A DNA stretch of 64,000 nucleotides from G020348385 sp964410125 (GTDB taxonomy: Bacteria; Acidobacteriota; Aminicenantia; Aminicenantales; Aminicenantaceae), in the NCBI GenBank assembly GCA_964410125.1, contig CAYPGQ010000001.1, positions 1 to 64,000 on the forward strand, in the 5' to 3' direction. Below the pieces are notes generated by a model. That model worked only from the letters and a program-made list of their open reading frames with translations, was not told the DNA's origin and made no database searches. Position 1 is the first letter of the stretch. Every line of letters begins with the position of its first letter. Position numbers and translations under genes: made by a program. Positions 1 to 9,094 of this stretch are shown piece after piece.

Positions 1-2
1 TA

Positions 3-338
3 ACAGGCATTTTTATCGCCTGGGTGTTCTACATCAAGAATCCCAAAATCCCTCACAACTTTGTCGCCAAATTCCCCGGCCTACACAAACTTCTGTATAA
101 CAAATATTATGTGGACGAAATCTACAACACCCTGTTCGTGAACTCCACAATAAAGGGCTCCGAGATCGCGTATGATCATTTCGACCTCAAGGTCATCGAC
201 GGAATTGTCAACGGTTCTGCAAAAACCACCAATTTTTTCGGAAAAGTTTTGAGTTATTTTCAGACTGGATTTATCAAGGATTATGCCCTGGTTTTCCTGT
301 TGGGCGCTATTCTCCTAATAGGATATTTGTTGTTTTAA
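3..338 (+). CDS. nuoL: NADH-quinone oxidoreductase subunit L, C-terminal end (partial)
   Basis: The reading frame is open from the left edge of the window, so only the last ~111 codons are present. A local GTG at 24 is not a real start. The piece contains a short hydrophobic segment, an amphipathic stretch with KVIDGIVNG and a final hydrophobic helix ending at the stop, as expected for the lateral-helix/TM16 end of NuoL, the distal antiporter-like proton-pumping subunit of complex I. The assignment rests mainly on position: nuoM begins 4 nt later and nuoN follows. The rest of the gene lies upstream of the window. Confidence 0.85.
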   Translation, partial: TGIFIAWVFYIKNPKIPHNFVAKFPGLHKLLYNKYYVDEIYNTLFVNSTIKGSEIAYDHFDLKVIDGIVNGSAKTTNFFGKVLSYFQTGFIKDYALVFLLGAILLIGYLLF

Positions 339-342
339 AAAA

Positions 343-1932
343 ATGGAAATACCAATTTTAAGCATCGTCACGTTTCTTCCCCTGGCTGGAGCCTTGCTGT
401 TTATCTTCATCAACCGCGATAAAGAGAACCTGCTTAAGTATTTGGCCCTAATCATCTCGATTGCCACCTTCATCGCTTCGCTGTATCTTTTTTTCAACTT
501 CAATGCCCAAACGCCCGATCCTCAGTTCGTGGAAAAAAGCCCATGGATCGGGTACGGGATAAACTACCATATCGGGATAGATGGCATCAGCCTGTACTTG
601 ATACTTTTAACTACCTTCTTGATGCCGATCGTGATCCTATCTTCATGGACATACATCCAGAAGCGGGTCAAAGAATATTTGATCTTCATGTTTTTACTCC
701 AGACAGGTATTATCGGTGTTTTTGTAGCCCTGAATCTTTTCCTTTTTTACGTGTTCTGGGAAGCCATGCTAATCCCGATGTATTTTCTGATCGGCATATG
801 GGGTGGAAAACGGAAGATCTATGCCACAGTGAAATTCGTTCTGTTTACCATGTTGGGCAGCCTTTTGATGCTGGTGGCCATCCTATACATGTACAATCTT
901 TTTTACAAAGCCACAGGCACTTACTCTCTCAACATATTCGATTACTACCGCATGATTCTCAACCCGAATGTCCAAGTATGGTTGTTCCTGGCTTTTGGCC
1001 TAGCGTTTGCGATAAAAGTTCCGATGTTTCCGTTCCATACGTGGCTTCCCGATGCTCACGTCGAAGCCCCCACAGCCGGATCTGTTGTCCTGGCAGCTGT
1101 CCTATTGAAAATGGGGGGATACGGTTTTCTGCGGTTTGCTCTTCCAATGTTTCCGGATGCATTGCAAAAATTCCTTCCTATACTCGGGGTGTTATGCATC
1201 ATTGGCATCATCTACGGAGGGCTGATGGCCCTTATCCAAAAGGATGTTAAATCCCTTGTCGCTTACTCCAGTGTCAGCCACATGGGACTTATCATGCTGG
1301 CCATATTTGCTCTCAACATGGAGGGCATCGTTGGAGGGATCTACCAGATGCTCAACCACGGGCTGAGCACAGGGGCGCTGTTTTTGTGTGTTGGCATTCT
1401 CTATGAAAGGTCACATACACGAATGATCAAAGATTTTGGGGGAGTCAGCAAACAGATGCCGGTATTTTCGGCATTTTTCATGGTCTGCATGCTTTCTTCG
1501 GTTGGATTGCCCGGACTCAACGGTTTTGTCGGTGAAATCCTCTGCCTGTTTGGCGTGTTCAAGGCCAACAATGTTTTGGCCATCCTGGCTGTCACGACTG
1601 TTATCCTGGCAGCCGCCTATCTGCTCTGGATGTTCCAGAGAGTGATGCAGGGCCCTATCACAAACGACAAGGTCCGTTCGTTCAAAGACTTGAATCTCAG
1701 GGAAATCATCTATCTGACTCCGATCGTTATTTTGATGTTCTGGATGGGAATCTATCCTCAGACTTTCCTGAGAAAAATGGATGTCTCTGTCTCCAATCTG
1801 TTGAATCAAGTTAACCGTAAAGAAGCGATATTCACCGAGGCCAAAAAGGAGAATAATCCTCCCACATATATCTTGATGGAAAAAGAAATAGAAACGGATT
1901 CCATTGCAAAAGAGGATAAAGAATCGCAATGA
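343..1932 (+). CDS. nuoM: NADH-quinone oxidoreductase subunit M
   Basis: This is the NuoM antiporter-like membrane subunit of complex I (529 aa, normal length), with about 14 membrane segments. The key charged residues of the family are visible: a glutamate in FYVFWE (E140), a lysine in AIKVPMFPFHTWLPDAHVEAP (K225) and a further lysine in the AAVLLKMGGYG helix (K256). These form the proton-translocation path. The start is the ATG 4 nt after the nuoL stop. The 3' end overlaps nuoN by 4 nt (ATGA), which suggests translational coupling. The last ~35 residues are hydrophilic and acidic (ending KEDKESQ), a longer tail than is usual. The gene belongs to an operon that starts outside the window. Confidence 0.96.
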   Translation: MEIPILSIVTFLPLAGALLFIFINRDKENLLKYLALIISIATFIASLYLFFNFNAQTPDPQFVEKSPWIGYGINYHIGIDGISLYLILLTTFLMPIVILSSWTYIQKRVKEYLIFMFLLQTGIIGVFVALNLFLFYVFWEAMLIPMYFLIGIWGGKRKIYATVKFVLFTMLGSLLMLVAILYMYNLFYKATGTYSLNIFDYYRMILNPNVQVWLFLAFGLAFAIKVPMFPFHTWLPDAHVEAPTAGSVVLAAVLLKMGGYGFLRFALPMFPDALQKFLPILGVLCIIGIIYGGLMALIQKDVKSLVAYSSVSHMGLIMLAIFALNMEGIVGGIYQMLNHGLSTGALFLCVGILYERSHTRMIKDFGGVSKQMPVFSAFFMVCMLSSVGLPGLNGFVGEILCLFGVFKANNVLAILAVTTVILAAAYLLWMFQRVMQGPITNDKVRSFKDLNLREIIYLTPIVILMFWMGIYPQTFLRKMDVSVSNLLNQVNRKEAIFTEAKKENNPPTYILMEKEIETDSIAKEDKESQ

Positions 1933-3365
1933 ACACTATCCTTGCATTGTTCCCGCTTTTGATCATCGTTGCTGCATCTCTGCTGGTGATGATTCTTGAA
2001 GCCTTTCTCAAGAGAGAAGATCGCAGCTATCTTGCATATATATCTCTCCTGTTCCTCATCGCAGCTGCAGCAGGATGTGTTAAGTTTTGGAACAAGGGTT
2101 ATTCCTACTTCGACGGAAATTTATACTTGAGCAACCTCTCCCTGTTTTTCTGCTTTATCCTGATCGTTGCTACCTTCCTCGTCATCCTCATTTCAATGAA
2201 GTATCTCACTCTCCAAAACACCAACTACGGCGAGTACTATGCACTTCTGCTGTTTGCCTTGTCTGGCATGATCATCATGGTCTCCTCCAGCGACCTGATC
2301 GTGATCTTCCTAGGACTGGAGGTGTTATCGCTTAGCAGTTATGCCCTAACTGGATTGTGCCGAGAGAACGAAAAATCCAACGAGGCTGCCGTCAAATATT
2401 TCTTGCTCGGCAGTTTTGCTTCCGCTTTCCTTGTTTTAGGAATCGCCTTTCTGTACGGAGCTACACAAACAACCACGATTCCCTTGATTATCGAAGAACT
2501 GCAATCTGGCTCTTCTGTTGGAACTTTGGGCCTCGTGGGTTTGGGGCTTGTCCTTATCGGGTTTGGATTCAAGATCGCGGTTGTCCCGTTTCACATGTGG
2601 ACACCGGACGTGTACCAGGGAGCTCCCACGCCTATCACAGCCTTTTTCTCGGTCGGCCCCAAAGCAGTCGGATTCGCTGTTCTACTTAGGATCTTCATCC
2701 CATATTTCCAAGACGCCCTCGAATCTCAGTTGATGTTCGGATTGCTCTGGATTATCGCAGCTATCACGATGATTGCCGGGAACCTGATCGCCCTCAGACA
2801 GACCAACGTCAAAAGGATTTTAGCCTATTCCAGTATCGCTCATGCCGGCTATTTGATGGTGGCCATTCTCGCCCAGGATACACAGAGCCTGGTCTTTTAT
2901 CTGACAGCTTATCTGTTCATGAACATCGGGGCATTTGCCGCGGTTATCGCCTTAGGGAAAAAGAATCATGAGTACCTGGAGCTGGATGATTATAAGGGAA
3001 TCGGATTCCAGTATCCCTGGATCGGGGCAACCTTTGCCGTTTTTCTGATTTCATTGGCTGGTTTTCCTCCCACCGGAGGATTCCTGGCCAAGTTTTATGT
3101 GTTCTCAGCCGCTGTTAGGCAGGGACTCGTTTCTCTTGTTATCATCGGTGTTCTGGCCAGTCTCGTCTCGGTTTTTTATTACCTGCGTATCATCATTTAT
3201 ATGTACATGAAAGAGCCCTCCTACGAGGTGGACATCAACATCGATAATCCCGCTCTTTTCCTAGCTCTCTTTCTCTGTTTGTATGGTGTTCTCCAGCTCG
3301 GTATCTTTCCGGGGAATATCCTGGTATTGATCAGACAGGCTGTAGCCGCCCTCCCGCTTCTCTAG
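1929..3365 (+). CDS. nuoN: NADH-quinone oxidoreductase subunit N
   Basis: This is the NuoN antiporter-like subunit of complex I (478 aa, normal length) and closes the operon. It is hydrophobic throughout, with the typical GLEVLSLSSYAL segment (glutamate of the discontinuous helix), FGFKIAVVPFHMWTPDVYQGAPTP split over the TM7 region with its lysine, and SLAGFPPTGGFLAKFYVF near the C-terminus. The ATG overlaps the nuoM stop. No further nuo gene follows. After 175 nt there is an oppositely oriented rnpB, and a palindrome at 3422-3448 lies just downstream of the stop. The function is membrane proton pumping coupled to quinone reduction. Confidence 0.96.
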   Translation: MNTILALFPLLIIVAASLLVMILEAFLKREDRSYLAYISLLFLIAAAAGCVKFWNKGYSYFDGNLYLSNLSLFFCFILIVATFLVILISMKYLTLQNTNYGEYYALLLFALSGMIIMVSSSDLIVIFLGLEVLSLSSYALTGLCRENEKSNEAAVKYFLLGSFASAFLVLGIAFLYGATQTTTIPLIIEELQSGSSVGTLGLVGLGLVLIGFGFKIAVVPFHMWTPDVYQGAPTPITAFFSVGPKAVGFAVLLRIFIPYFQDALESQLMFGLLWIIAAITMIAGNLIALRQTNVKRILAYSSIAHAGYLMVAILAQDTQSLVFYLTAYLFMNIGAFAAVIALGKKNHEYLELDDYKGIGFQYPWIGATFAVFLISLAGFPPTGGFLAKFYVFSAAVRQGLVSLVIIGVLASLVSVFYYLRIIIYMYMKEPSYEVDINIDNPALFLALFLCLYGVLQLGIFPGNILVLIRQAVAALPLL

Positions 3366-3421
3366 TGCGCGACAAAACCCCTATGCTTCTCAATTGCACA
3401 CGATAAGTTTGAAACGGCATC

Positions 3422-3448
3422 AACTTTATAACTTGGAGTTATAAAGTT
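3422..3448. repeat. Perfect 11-bp palindrome between nuoN and rnpB
   Basis: The arms AACTTTATAAC and GTTATAAAGTT are exact reverse complements separated by a 5-nt loop. The site lies 57 nt after the nuoN stop and in front of the convergent rnpB 3' end. The stem is AT-rich and no T-run follows on either strand, so a classical intrinsic terminator is not supported. It could be a weak transcription-end hairpin, an mRNA 3' stabiliser or an operator-like site. Confidence 0.6.
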
Positions 3449-3521
3449 TGGAAAATTCTAACTACCAGTAAGATTTTTATATCGGCATTTTTTATGAATA
3501 TTCAGGCTAAAACTAAGGGAT

Positions 3522-3539
3522 AAAAAAAGGGAGAAAAAA
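3522..3539 (-). terminator. T-tracts at the 3' end of rnpB
   Basis: Read on the minus strand, the P1-closing sequence CCCCAGCC of RNase P RNA is followed at once by six T, then CTCCC and seven T. The GC-rich P1 helix plus this U-rich tail is the usual way rnpB transcripts end. It would stop transcription before the nuoN 3' end. Confidence 0.6.
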
Positions 3540-3900
3540 GGCTGGGGCAGGACGTAAGCCGAATTCTGTTCCCGCCGTAGCGAGGGTGGTTATTTGTCTG
3601 AGCAACCTACCCGCCCCTCGAAACGGGCCGTTTCATACGGGGCCAATTTGGTCTTGCTCCGGATGGGGTTTACCTTGCTCCTAATGTCACCATCAGAACG
3701 GTGAGCTCTTACCTCACCTTTTCACCCTTACTCCGTAAGAACGTGAATACCGATCTTACAGGGCGGTATGTTTTCTGTGGCACTTTCCTCCGATCGCTCG
3801 GAGTCGCTGTTAGCGACCATCCTGCCCTTTGGAGTTCGGACTTTCCTCCCCTTCTCGGCCTTGAGTCGAAGAAGGAGCAACCACCTCACCTACCCCAGCC
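3540..3900 (-). ncRNA. rnpB: RNase P RNA (bacterial type A)
   Basis: The minus strand carries the universally conserved RNase P core: GAGGAAAGTCCGAACTCC near the 5' side, AGGGTGAAAAGGTG and AGAGCTCACC in the middle, GGTAAACCCC, and ACAGAATTCGGCTTACG before the 3' end. The outermost GGCTGGGG and CCCCAGCC pair as helix P1. The length of about 361 nt is normal. This is the catalytic RNA that removes 5' leaders from pre-tRNAs. Upstream of the 5' end there is a TATAAA box about 7 nt away, but no convincing -35 box. The 5' ~91 nt are also the 3' end of a response-regulator reading frame on the same strand. Confidence 0.95.
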
Positions 3901-5267
3901 TTTATTTTTATACCATATTGTTCCAATTTTTTATACAGGTTGCTGCGGGGAGTATCGATAGCCCTTGCGGTTTGAGATATGTTCCAATTGTTTTCACGGA
4001 GCTTGGAAAGGATAAACTCTTTTTCAGCCAAATCTCTGAATTCTTTTAGATTTTTTATCCCCTTGACATCGGGAAGATAGATGCGCATCTCTCCCCGGAT
4101 TTCTTCGGGGAGATGTTTTTTCTCGATCGTGTTTCCATCAGTGGAAATGATCAACCGTTCGATTACATTCTTTAGTTGCCGAATATTTCCTTTCCATGGA
4201 TACTTCATCATCGCCTGAACAGCATCTGCTGAAAATATCTTTAGCTTAAAGTTGTTGTCCGCCGCAATGAGCTGGCTAAAATACTCAATAAGTAGTGGGA
4301 TATCCTCTTTTTTCTCGCGCAACGCTGGGGAATAAAGAGGCACGACATTCAAACGAAAATACAGATCCTCCCGGAAATTATTCTCCTGAATTTCCTTTTC
4401 TAAATCTTTATTTGTCGCTGCAATCACCCGAACATCTACTTTGCCGATTTTACTCGACCCAACTTTCTGCACTTCCCCTTCCTCCAGAACGCGCAATACC
4501 TTGGCCTGTGTTTTGAGACTCATGTCCCCCACTTCATCAAGAAAAATCGTACCTCCGTCAGCCAGCTCGAACTTGCCCAATTTTTTTTCTGTCGCTCCTG
4601 TAAAGGCCCCTCTTACATGCCCGAAGAGTTCACTTTCGATCAATTCCTCCGGGATGGCTGCACAGTTCACCTGGATGAACGGGTCCTTTGCCCGGAGGCT
4701 ATGGCTGTGAATAGCACGGGCTATGAGCTCCTTTCCCGTCCCACTCTCTCCAAATATTAGGATAGTGGCATTGGTGGGAGCGATCTTCAAAATCTCATTC
4801 CAAAGCTGCTTCATAGACGGATGATTTCCGACGAGCTCATACCTTTTATCGGCTTTTTTTCTCAGATCTTTGCATTCGGTCAGCAGCTTTGTTTGATTCA
4901 GGGCATTTCTTATGCTGATCAAGACTCTTTCCCTATGGAGGGGCTTTTCTAAAAAATCGAAGGCTCCCAGCTTCGTCGCCTCGACCGCGGTCTGAACCGT
5001 GCCATGGCCGGATATCATGATCACTTCTGGCGAGTATGGTTTTTTGTCCAGCTCTCCTAATACCTCCAGCCCGCTCATGCCAGGAAGCTTGACATCCAGG
5101 AGGACCAAATCCAAGCCCACCGTTTCCTCGATCGCATTCAGAGCTTGCTCGCCGTCTGCCGCTTCATAAAATTGATAACCTTCGTACTCGAGAATCATCT
5201 TCAGGGATTTTCTTATGGTTTCTTCGTCGTCAACAACCAATATTTTTTCTTTTCGGTGCTTGCTCAT
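3810..5267 (-). CDS. Sigma-54-dependent NtrC/AtoC-family response regulator
   Basis: This is a 485-aa two-component regulator. A receiver domain (1-~120) has the acidic pair in VVDDEE and the phosphoacceptor D58. It is followed by an AAA+ sigma-54 activation domain with Walker A GESGTGKE (163-170), the GAFTGA loop (210-215) that contacts sigma-54 and Walker B GTIFLDEVGDM, then a Fis-type helix-turn-helix ending near LYKKLEQYGIK. The frame is open further upstream, but ATG 5267 (MSKHRKEKILVVDDEE) starts exactly where the receiver fold should. The last 29 residues (457-485) are encoded by the 5' end of rnpB and look like chance translation of a structured RNA. No histidine kinase is adjacent. 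The potassium channel gene is divergent. Confidence 0.93.
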   Translation of the reverse strand: MSKHRKEKILVVDDEETIRKSLKMILEYEGYQFYEAADGEQALNAIEETVGLDLVLLDVKLPGMSGLEVLGELDKKPYSPEVIMISGHGTVQTAVEATKLGAFDFLEKPLHRERVLISIRNALNQTKLLTECKDLRKKADKRYELVGNHPSMKQLWNEILKIAPTNATILIFGESGTGKELIARAIHSHSLRAKDPFIQVNCAAIPEELIESELFGHVRGAFTGATEKKLGKFELADGGTIFLDEVGDMSLKTQAKVLRVLEEGEVQKVGSSKIGKVDVRVIAATNKDLEKEIQENNFREDLYFRLNVVPLYSPALREKKEDIPLLIEYFSQLIAADNNFKLKIFSADAVQAMMKYPWKGNIRQLKNVIERLIISTDGNTIEKKHLPEEIRGEMRIYLPDVKGIKNLKEFRDLAEKEFILSKLRENNWNISQTARAIDTPRSNLYKKLEQYGIKIKAGVGEVVAPSSTQGREGEESPNSKGQDGR

Positions 5268-5391
5268 GAAGAAATGATAACCTACCCAACACAAAACTTC
5301 AAATGGCGTTAAAAATCTGCATGGGAGCGAACCATTCCTAAAATTCTCAATTGGTAGCTTTGCTTGCTTAGGAGGGGAGGCATATTGTAAG

Positions 5392-6399
5392 ATGGATTTG
5401 AGCATGTGGAAACCGATTGTCTTGTTCCTAAGCCTGTTATTGATCGGCACCATTGGCTTTCACGTTATCGAAACCCTTTCACTCCTCGATTCCCTGTATA
5501 TGACAATCATCACTGTCTTTACCGTCGGATTTCGGGAGATCAAAGAGCCTTTGAGCCCCATTGGTCAAGTGTTCACGATTTTTATAATCCTTGGCGGCGT
5601 CGGATCGGTTTTATACACTTTCACAAAATTGTCTGAAGTTGTATACGAGGGGACCATCAACAAAATTTGGCGGAGAAAAAGGATGGAAAAAAAGATTCAA
5701 AAACTGAAAGATCACTACATCATCTGCGGACATGGGCGCTTGGGAAATACCGTCAGAGAGAGGCTCGAGGAAGAAAATCTCCCTTTTGTGGTGATAGATA
5801 ACAGCGAGGAGGGACTTGTCGACCTAAAGGAGAAACAAGATTGTCTCCACATGGAAGGAGACGCTACAAACGAAGAGGTTTTGATTAAGGCAGGAATCAA
5901 GAGAGCCAAAGCTCTGGCTGCTCTTCTCGCCACAGATGCCGATAACCTTTATTTGGTGATGACAGTGAAGTTGATCAATCCTTCGCTGTTTGTCCTATCC
6001 AAAGTCATGGACGAGGAAGCAGAAAGAAAGATCCTCCAAATAGGCGCCAACAAAGTGGTGAGCCCGTACAAGCTCAGCGGGTTGAAGATAGCTCAAGGGC
6101 TGATTCGTCCCACGCTCGTGGATTTTTTAGACCTGATCATCCGGCGCAGTGAACTATCTCTCTCGATGGAGGAGATAGTCGTCAAAAAGTACTCGCGGAT
6201 AGCGGAGCGCACTCTGGCTGAATGTGACATTCGCCGAAAGGCCAACGTCATCGTGGTGGCCATCAAAAAACCTGGAGAGGACATCGTATTCAATCCCTCC
6301 CCTTCTGTGGATATTGAGTCCGGGGATACGCTATTGGTGCTGGGGGAAAACGCGGATATCGATCTGTTTGAACAAACCTATATCGTGGAAAAAACTTGA
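5392..6399 (+). CDS. Two-TM potassium channel with RCK (TrkA-N and TrkA-C) domains
   Basis: This is a 335-aa cytoplasmic-membrane potassium channel. Two membrane helices flank a pore loop with the filter-like sequence TVFTVGFREI (residues 41-50). They are followed by a Rossmann RCK/TrkA-N domain beginning at IICGHGRLGN (GxGxxG nucleotide binding) and a C-terminal TrkA-C domain. The domain order is that of MthK-like ligand-gated channels. The filter has R48 where most channels have glycine (TVGYGD/TVGFGE), which may alter selectivity. ATG 5392 is divergent from the regulator at 5267. The stop overlaps the TTG start of the next peptidase gene (TTGA), so the two are probably co-transcribed. Confidence 0.9.
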   Translation: MDLSMWKPIVLFLSLLLIGTIGFHVIETLSLLDSLYMTIITVFTVGFREIKEPLSPIGQVFTIFIILGGVGSVLYTFTKLSEVVYEGTINKIWRRKRMEKKIQKLKDHYIICGHGRLGNTVRERLEEENLPFVVIDNSEEGLVDLKEKQDCLHMEGDATNEEVLIKAGIKRAKALAALLATDADNLYLVMTVKLINPSLFVLSKVMDEEAERKILQIGANKVVSPYKLSGLKIAQGLIRPTLVDFLDLIIRRSELSLSMEEIVVKKYSRIAERTLAECDIRRKANVIVVAIKKPGEDIVFNPSPSVDIESGDTLLVLGENADIDLFEQTYIVEKT

Positions 6400-7766
6400 G
6401 AATTCTCAGAAGGAAACTCTCAACCTTTGTTCTGTTCAGTATCATTTTTATGTCTATTCATTCATATGGAGAAGAAGCGGACGAGGCCAAGTTTTCAAAT
6501 TTTGAACTCGAAAACGGCATGAAGGTTTTTCTTTATGAGAGGCATGCGCTTCCTCTTCTCAATATCGTTTTTGCTTTTGACGTGGGAACCAAGAACGAGT
6601 CTGAGGAAACCAATGGTCTGGTGCACATTCTCGAGCATTACATACTCTTCCGAGGAACCGAAAAGCGTTCCGGAAAACAGGTTGGCCATGATATCCGGGC
6701 GCACGGCGCATACTTTAACGCTCATACAGGACGCGATTTGGCCACTTTTGAGCTGTCCCTGCCCTCAGAATTCACAGATTTTTCCCTTGAAAACCAAAAG
6801 GAAATTTTATTTCAACTGAAGCTCACACAGGAAGAGTTGGATAAAGAAAAACAAATTCTCCTGGAAGAACTGAGCCAAATAAAAGATGATCCATTAAAAT
6901 ATGCCACAGCGCTTGTTTATCAAAACCTCTTCCAGAATCATCCCTACCAGAAGCCGATCTACGGAAAAGAGGAAATCATCGAGGCGGCCACTGTAGAGGA
7001 AATCCAAAATTTCCACCAAAAATATTTCGTACCGGCCAACTGTGCCTTGGCTATCGTGGGTGATTTCGATATGGAAGAAATGCAGGAAAAAATAAATTTC
7101 ATGTTTGGCTCCCTTGAAAACAACGGATTCATTCCCCCAAAATTCGACAAAGTCATCCCGATCAAAAAAAGAATCGAAATCGAAGAAGAGATGGATGTGA
7201 ACACGGGGTATCTTATCATGGGCATAATGGGACCGGATTATAACAACGAAAACCATTATGCTGTGGATGTTTTGATCGAGGTTCTCGGCCGAGGTGTTAT
7301 CCCTTTGTTGAATCAACCTCTGAGAGGAAGAAGAAAACTCGTGGAAACTATCTCCATGGGATTTGGAGCTTACAAATACGGAGGAGTCATATATGTCTAC
7401 CTAACACTGGAATCCAAAAGGATAAAAGCCGCAAAGACAGAAGCTCTAAAATTCCTAAAAAATTCAAGAAGACTCAACTATTCCAAAACCGATTACCAGG
7501 GTGATACACAATTTTACGCCCTCGACTATTTGGAAAGCGCAAAAAATCAGATCAAATTTCGGTATCATCAATCCCAAGAAAGAGGCTTGCATATCGCCCT
7601 ATCCATGGCAACACATGCACTCCGGAGTGATGGGACGGAGCGCAGCTCCTACATCATCAATATCGATAATTTAACTTCCTCGGATTTAAGAAAGGCTGCC
7701 GGAAATTACCTCAGTAAAGATGGCTATGTCCTCATTTCCATCACTCCGAAAAAGAACAAAAAATAA
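6396..7766 (+). CDS. M16-family zinc peptidase, exported, catalytic member
   Basis: This 456-aa insulinase/pitrilysin-like peptidase has the inverted zinc motif HxxEH as H77-I-L-E80-H81 and the third ligand at E157, 76 residues after the second histidine, as the family requires. An N-terminal hydrophobic segment (FVLFSIIFMSIHSYG) suggests a signal peptide and a periplasmic location. The TTG start at 6396 overlaps the stop of the channel gene. The second M16 gene begins 12 nt downstream. Such pairs usually form a heterodimer of one active and one inactive subunit that degrades peptides. The substrate is unknown. Confidence 0.92.
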   Translation: MRILRRKLSTFVLFSIIFMSIHSYGEEADEAKFSNFELENGMKVFLYERHALPLLNIVFAFDVGTKNESEETNGLVHILEHYILFRGTEKRSGKQVGHDIRAHGAYFNAHTGRDLATFELSLPSEFTDFSLENQKEILFQLKLTQEELDKEKQILLEELSQIKDDPLKYATALVYQNLFQNHPYQKPIYGKEEIIEAATVEEIQNFHQKYFVPANCALAIVGDFDMEEMQEKINFMFGSLENNGFIPPKFDKVIPIKKRIEIEEEMDVNTGYLIMGIMGPDYNNENHYAVDVLIEVLGRGVIPLLNQPLRGRRKLVETISMGFGAYKYGGVIYVYLTLESKRIKAAKTEALKFLKNSRRLNYSKTDYQGDTQFYALDYLESAKNQIKFRYHQSQERGLHIALSMATHALRSDGTERSSYIINIDNLTSSDLRKAAGNYLSKDGYVLISITPKKNKK

Positions 7767-7777
7767 GGCCACCACAA

Positions 7778-9094
7778 ATGCTAAAACGAAGGTTTATATT
7801 AATTTTTATGGGATTATTTGTTTCTATCTCCCTCTGTACTCTGGCTCTTCCGATATCTTCGGATATTCTTTTAAAAAACCAGCCAGAAAAAGAAATCCTG
7901 TCCAACGGCCTTACTCTCATCTATCAGGAAGACGACTCATCCGCGACATCGGTTGTGAATATCTTGATCAGGGGGGGAAAACGACGGGAACCAGAGGGAA
8001 AAGAAGGAGTGGCCTTCCTGACCACACGCCTCTGTCTAGAACTTCCCAATCAACAGCTTTTGCAGCGATTGATGAATCAGGCTACAAACAGAACATATTT
8101 CTGCAGAAACGATTTTACAATCATAAGGATTTCCTGCCTTTCTGAGCACCTTGAGGAAGCGATAAAACTTGGCACACAAATCCTGAAGGATCCCCTATTT
8201 TCTGGATTGCGCATAGATAGAATAAAGGAGTTCATGAACCACTACAGAAAACTAGAGGAAGATGAGCCGATAAACGTTGCTCATATATCCGCCTTGAATT
8301 GCCTGTTTTTCGGGAGCCCGTATGCCGGATCGACCTACGGGACAGAAAAATCCCTGAAAGAAATCAAAAAGCGGGATGTGGAGAATTATTTCAACGCATA
8401 TGTTAAAGCAGGAAACATGATCGTCGCAGTATCGACAAACCTAAAAAAAGAAAAAACACTAAATATCATGCAGCCATATTTCGAGAAGTTTCCAGGGGGG
8501 AAACCGCAGGAGGCCGATCCCATCTCTTTTGCTCCGGAAGAGGAAAAGATCTCATTTCTCGAAAAAGATACAAAGCAGACATTGGTTTATATGGCATTCC
8601 TCCTGCCCAAAATATCTAAAAAAACCTTCATCTTTGCCACGATGCTCCAAAATCTTTTGGGAAAGGGGATGAACTCAAAACTCTGGTCGTTGAGGACAGA
8701 AAAAAAGCTTGCTTATATCGTCAATTCCAGGGCATTCCACTTGAAAGAAGGAGGAATGCTCGAAGCATATCTTGAAACAGATCAAACAAAAAAAGATTTA
8801 GCTATCGAAGAATTGAAAAAGACTATCCAGGATCTTTATCAGAATGGCATTTCTGCCGAGGAGTTCAGCATGACGAAGGTCTTCTCCAAAGGCATGGTCA
8901 TCAGAGAAAACGAGACAAAGGACGCCAAAACCTACAACCTGGCCTTCATGGAAGCTCAAGGCTTGGGGTACGATTTCTTAAACAGGATATTGAGTGAAAT
9001 AGAAGCAACAACCCTCGAGGAATTTAACGCATTTATCCAAAGGATTCTGAACCCGGAAAAAGCCGTATCGATAACGGTGGGCCCTACCCAGTAG
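7778..9094 (+). CDS. M16-like protein lacking the zinc motif (partner subunit)
   Basis: This 438-aa protein has a signal-peptide-like N-terminus (LIFMGLFVSISLCTLALP) and the two-lobe M16 fold inferred from pattern: NGLTLIYQED at the first strand, YAGSTYGTEKSLKEI in the middle, and LRTEKKLAY followed by a later conserved block in the C-terminal domain. Where HxxEH should be it reads GVAFLTTRLCLEL, so zinc binding is lost. It is probably the non-catalytic partner of the gene at 6396-7766, forming the closed M16 chamber. It converges with the aminopeptidase on the other strand, overlapping it by 11 nt. Confidence 0.88.
   Translation: MLKRRFILIFMGLFVSISLCTLALPISSDILLKNQPEKEILSNGLTLIYQEDDSSATSVVNILIRGGKRREPEGKEGVAFLTTRLCLELPNQQLLQRLMNQATNRTYFCRNDFTIIRISCLSEHLEEAIKLGTQILKDPLFSGLRIDRIKEFMNHYRKLEEDEPINVAHISALNCLFFGSPYAGSTYGTEKSLKEIKKRDVENYFNAYVKAGNMIVAVSTNLKKEKTLNIMQPYFEKFPGGKPQEADPISFAPEEEKISFLEKDTKQTLVYMAFLLPKISKKTFIFATMLQNLLGKGMNSKLWSLRTEKKLAYIVNSRAFHLKEGGMLEAYLETDQTKKDLAIEELKKTIQDLYQNGISAEEFSMTKVFSKGMVIRENETKDAKTYNLAFMEAQGLGYDFLNRILSEIEATTLEEFNAFIQRILNPEKAVSITVGPTQ

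Noticed and set aside
543..1250. 235-codon frame inside nuoM in another reading frame
   Set aside because: Shadow frame of nuoM, Cys/His/Arg-rich, without homology features.
5268..5453. 62-residue N-terminal extension of the response regulator
   Set aside because: It crosses the regulator/channel intergenic region and adds nothing resembling a domain. The receiver fold starts at ATG 5267.
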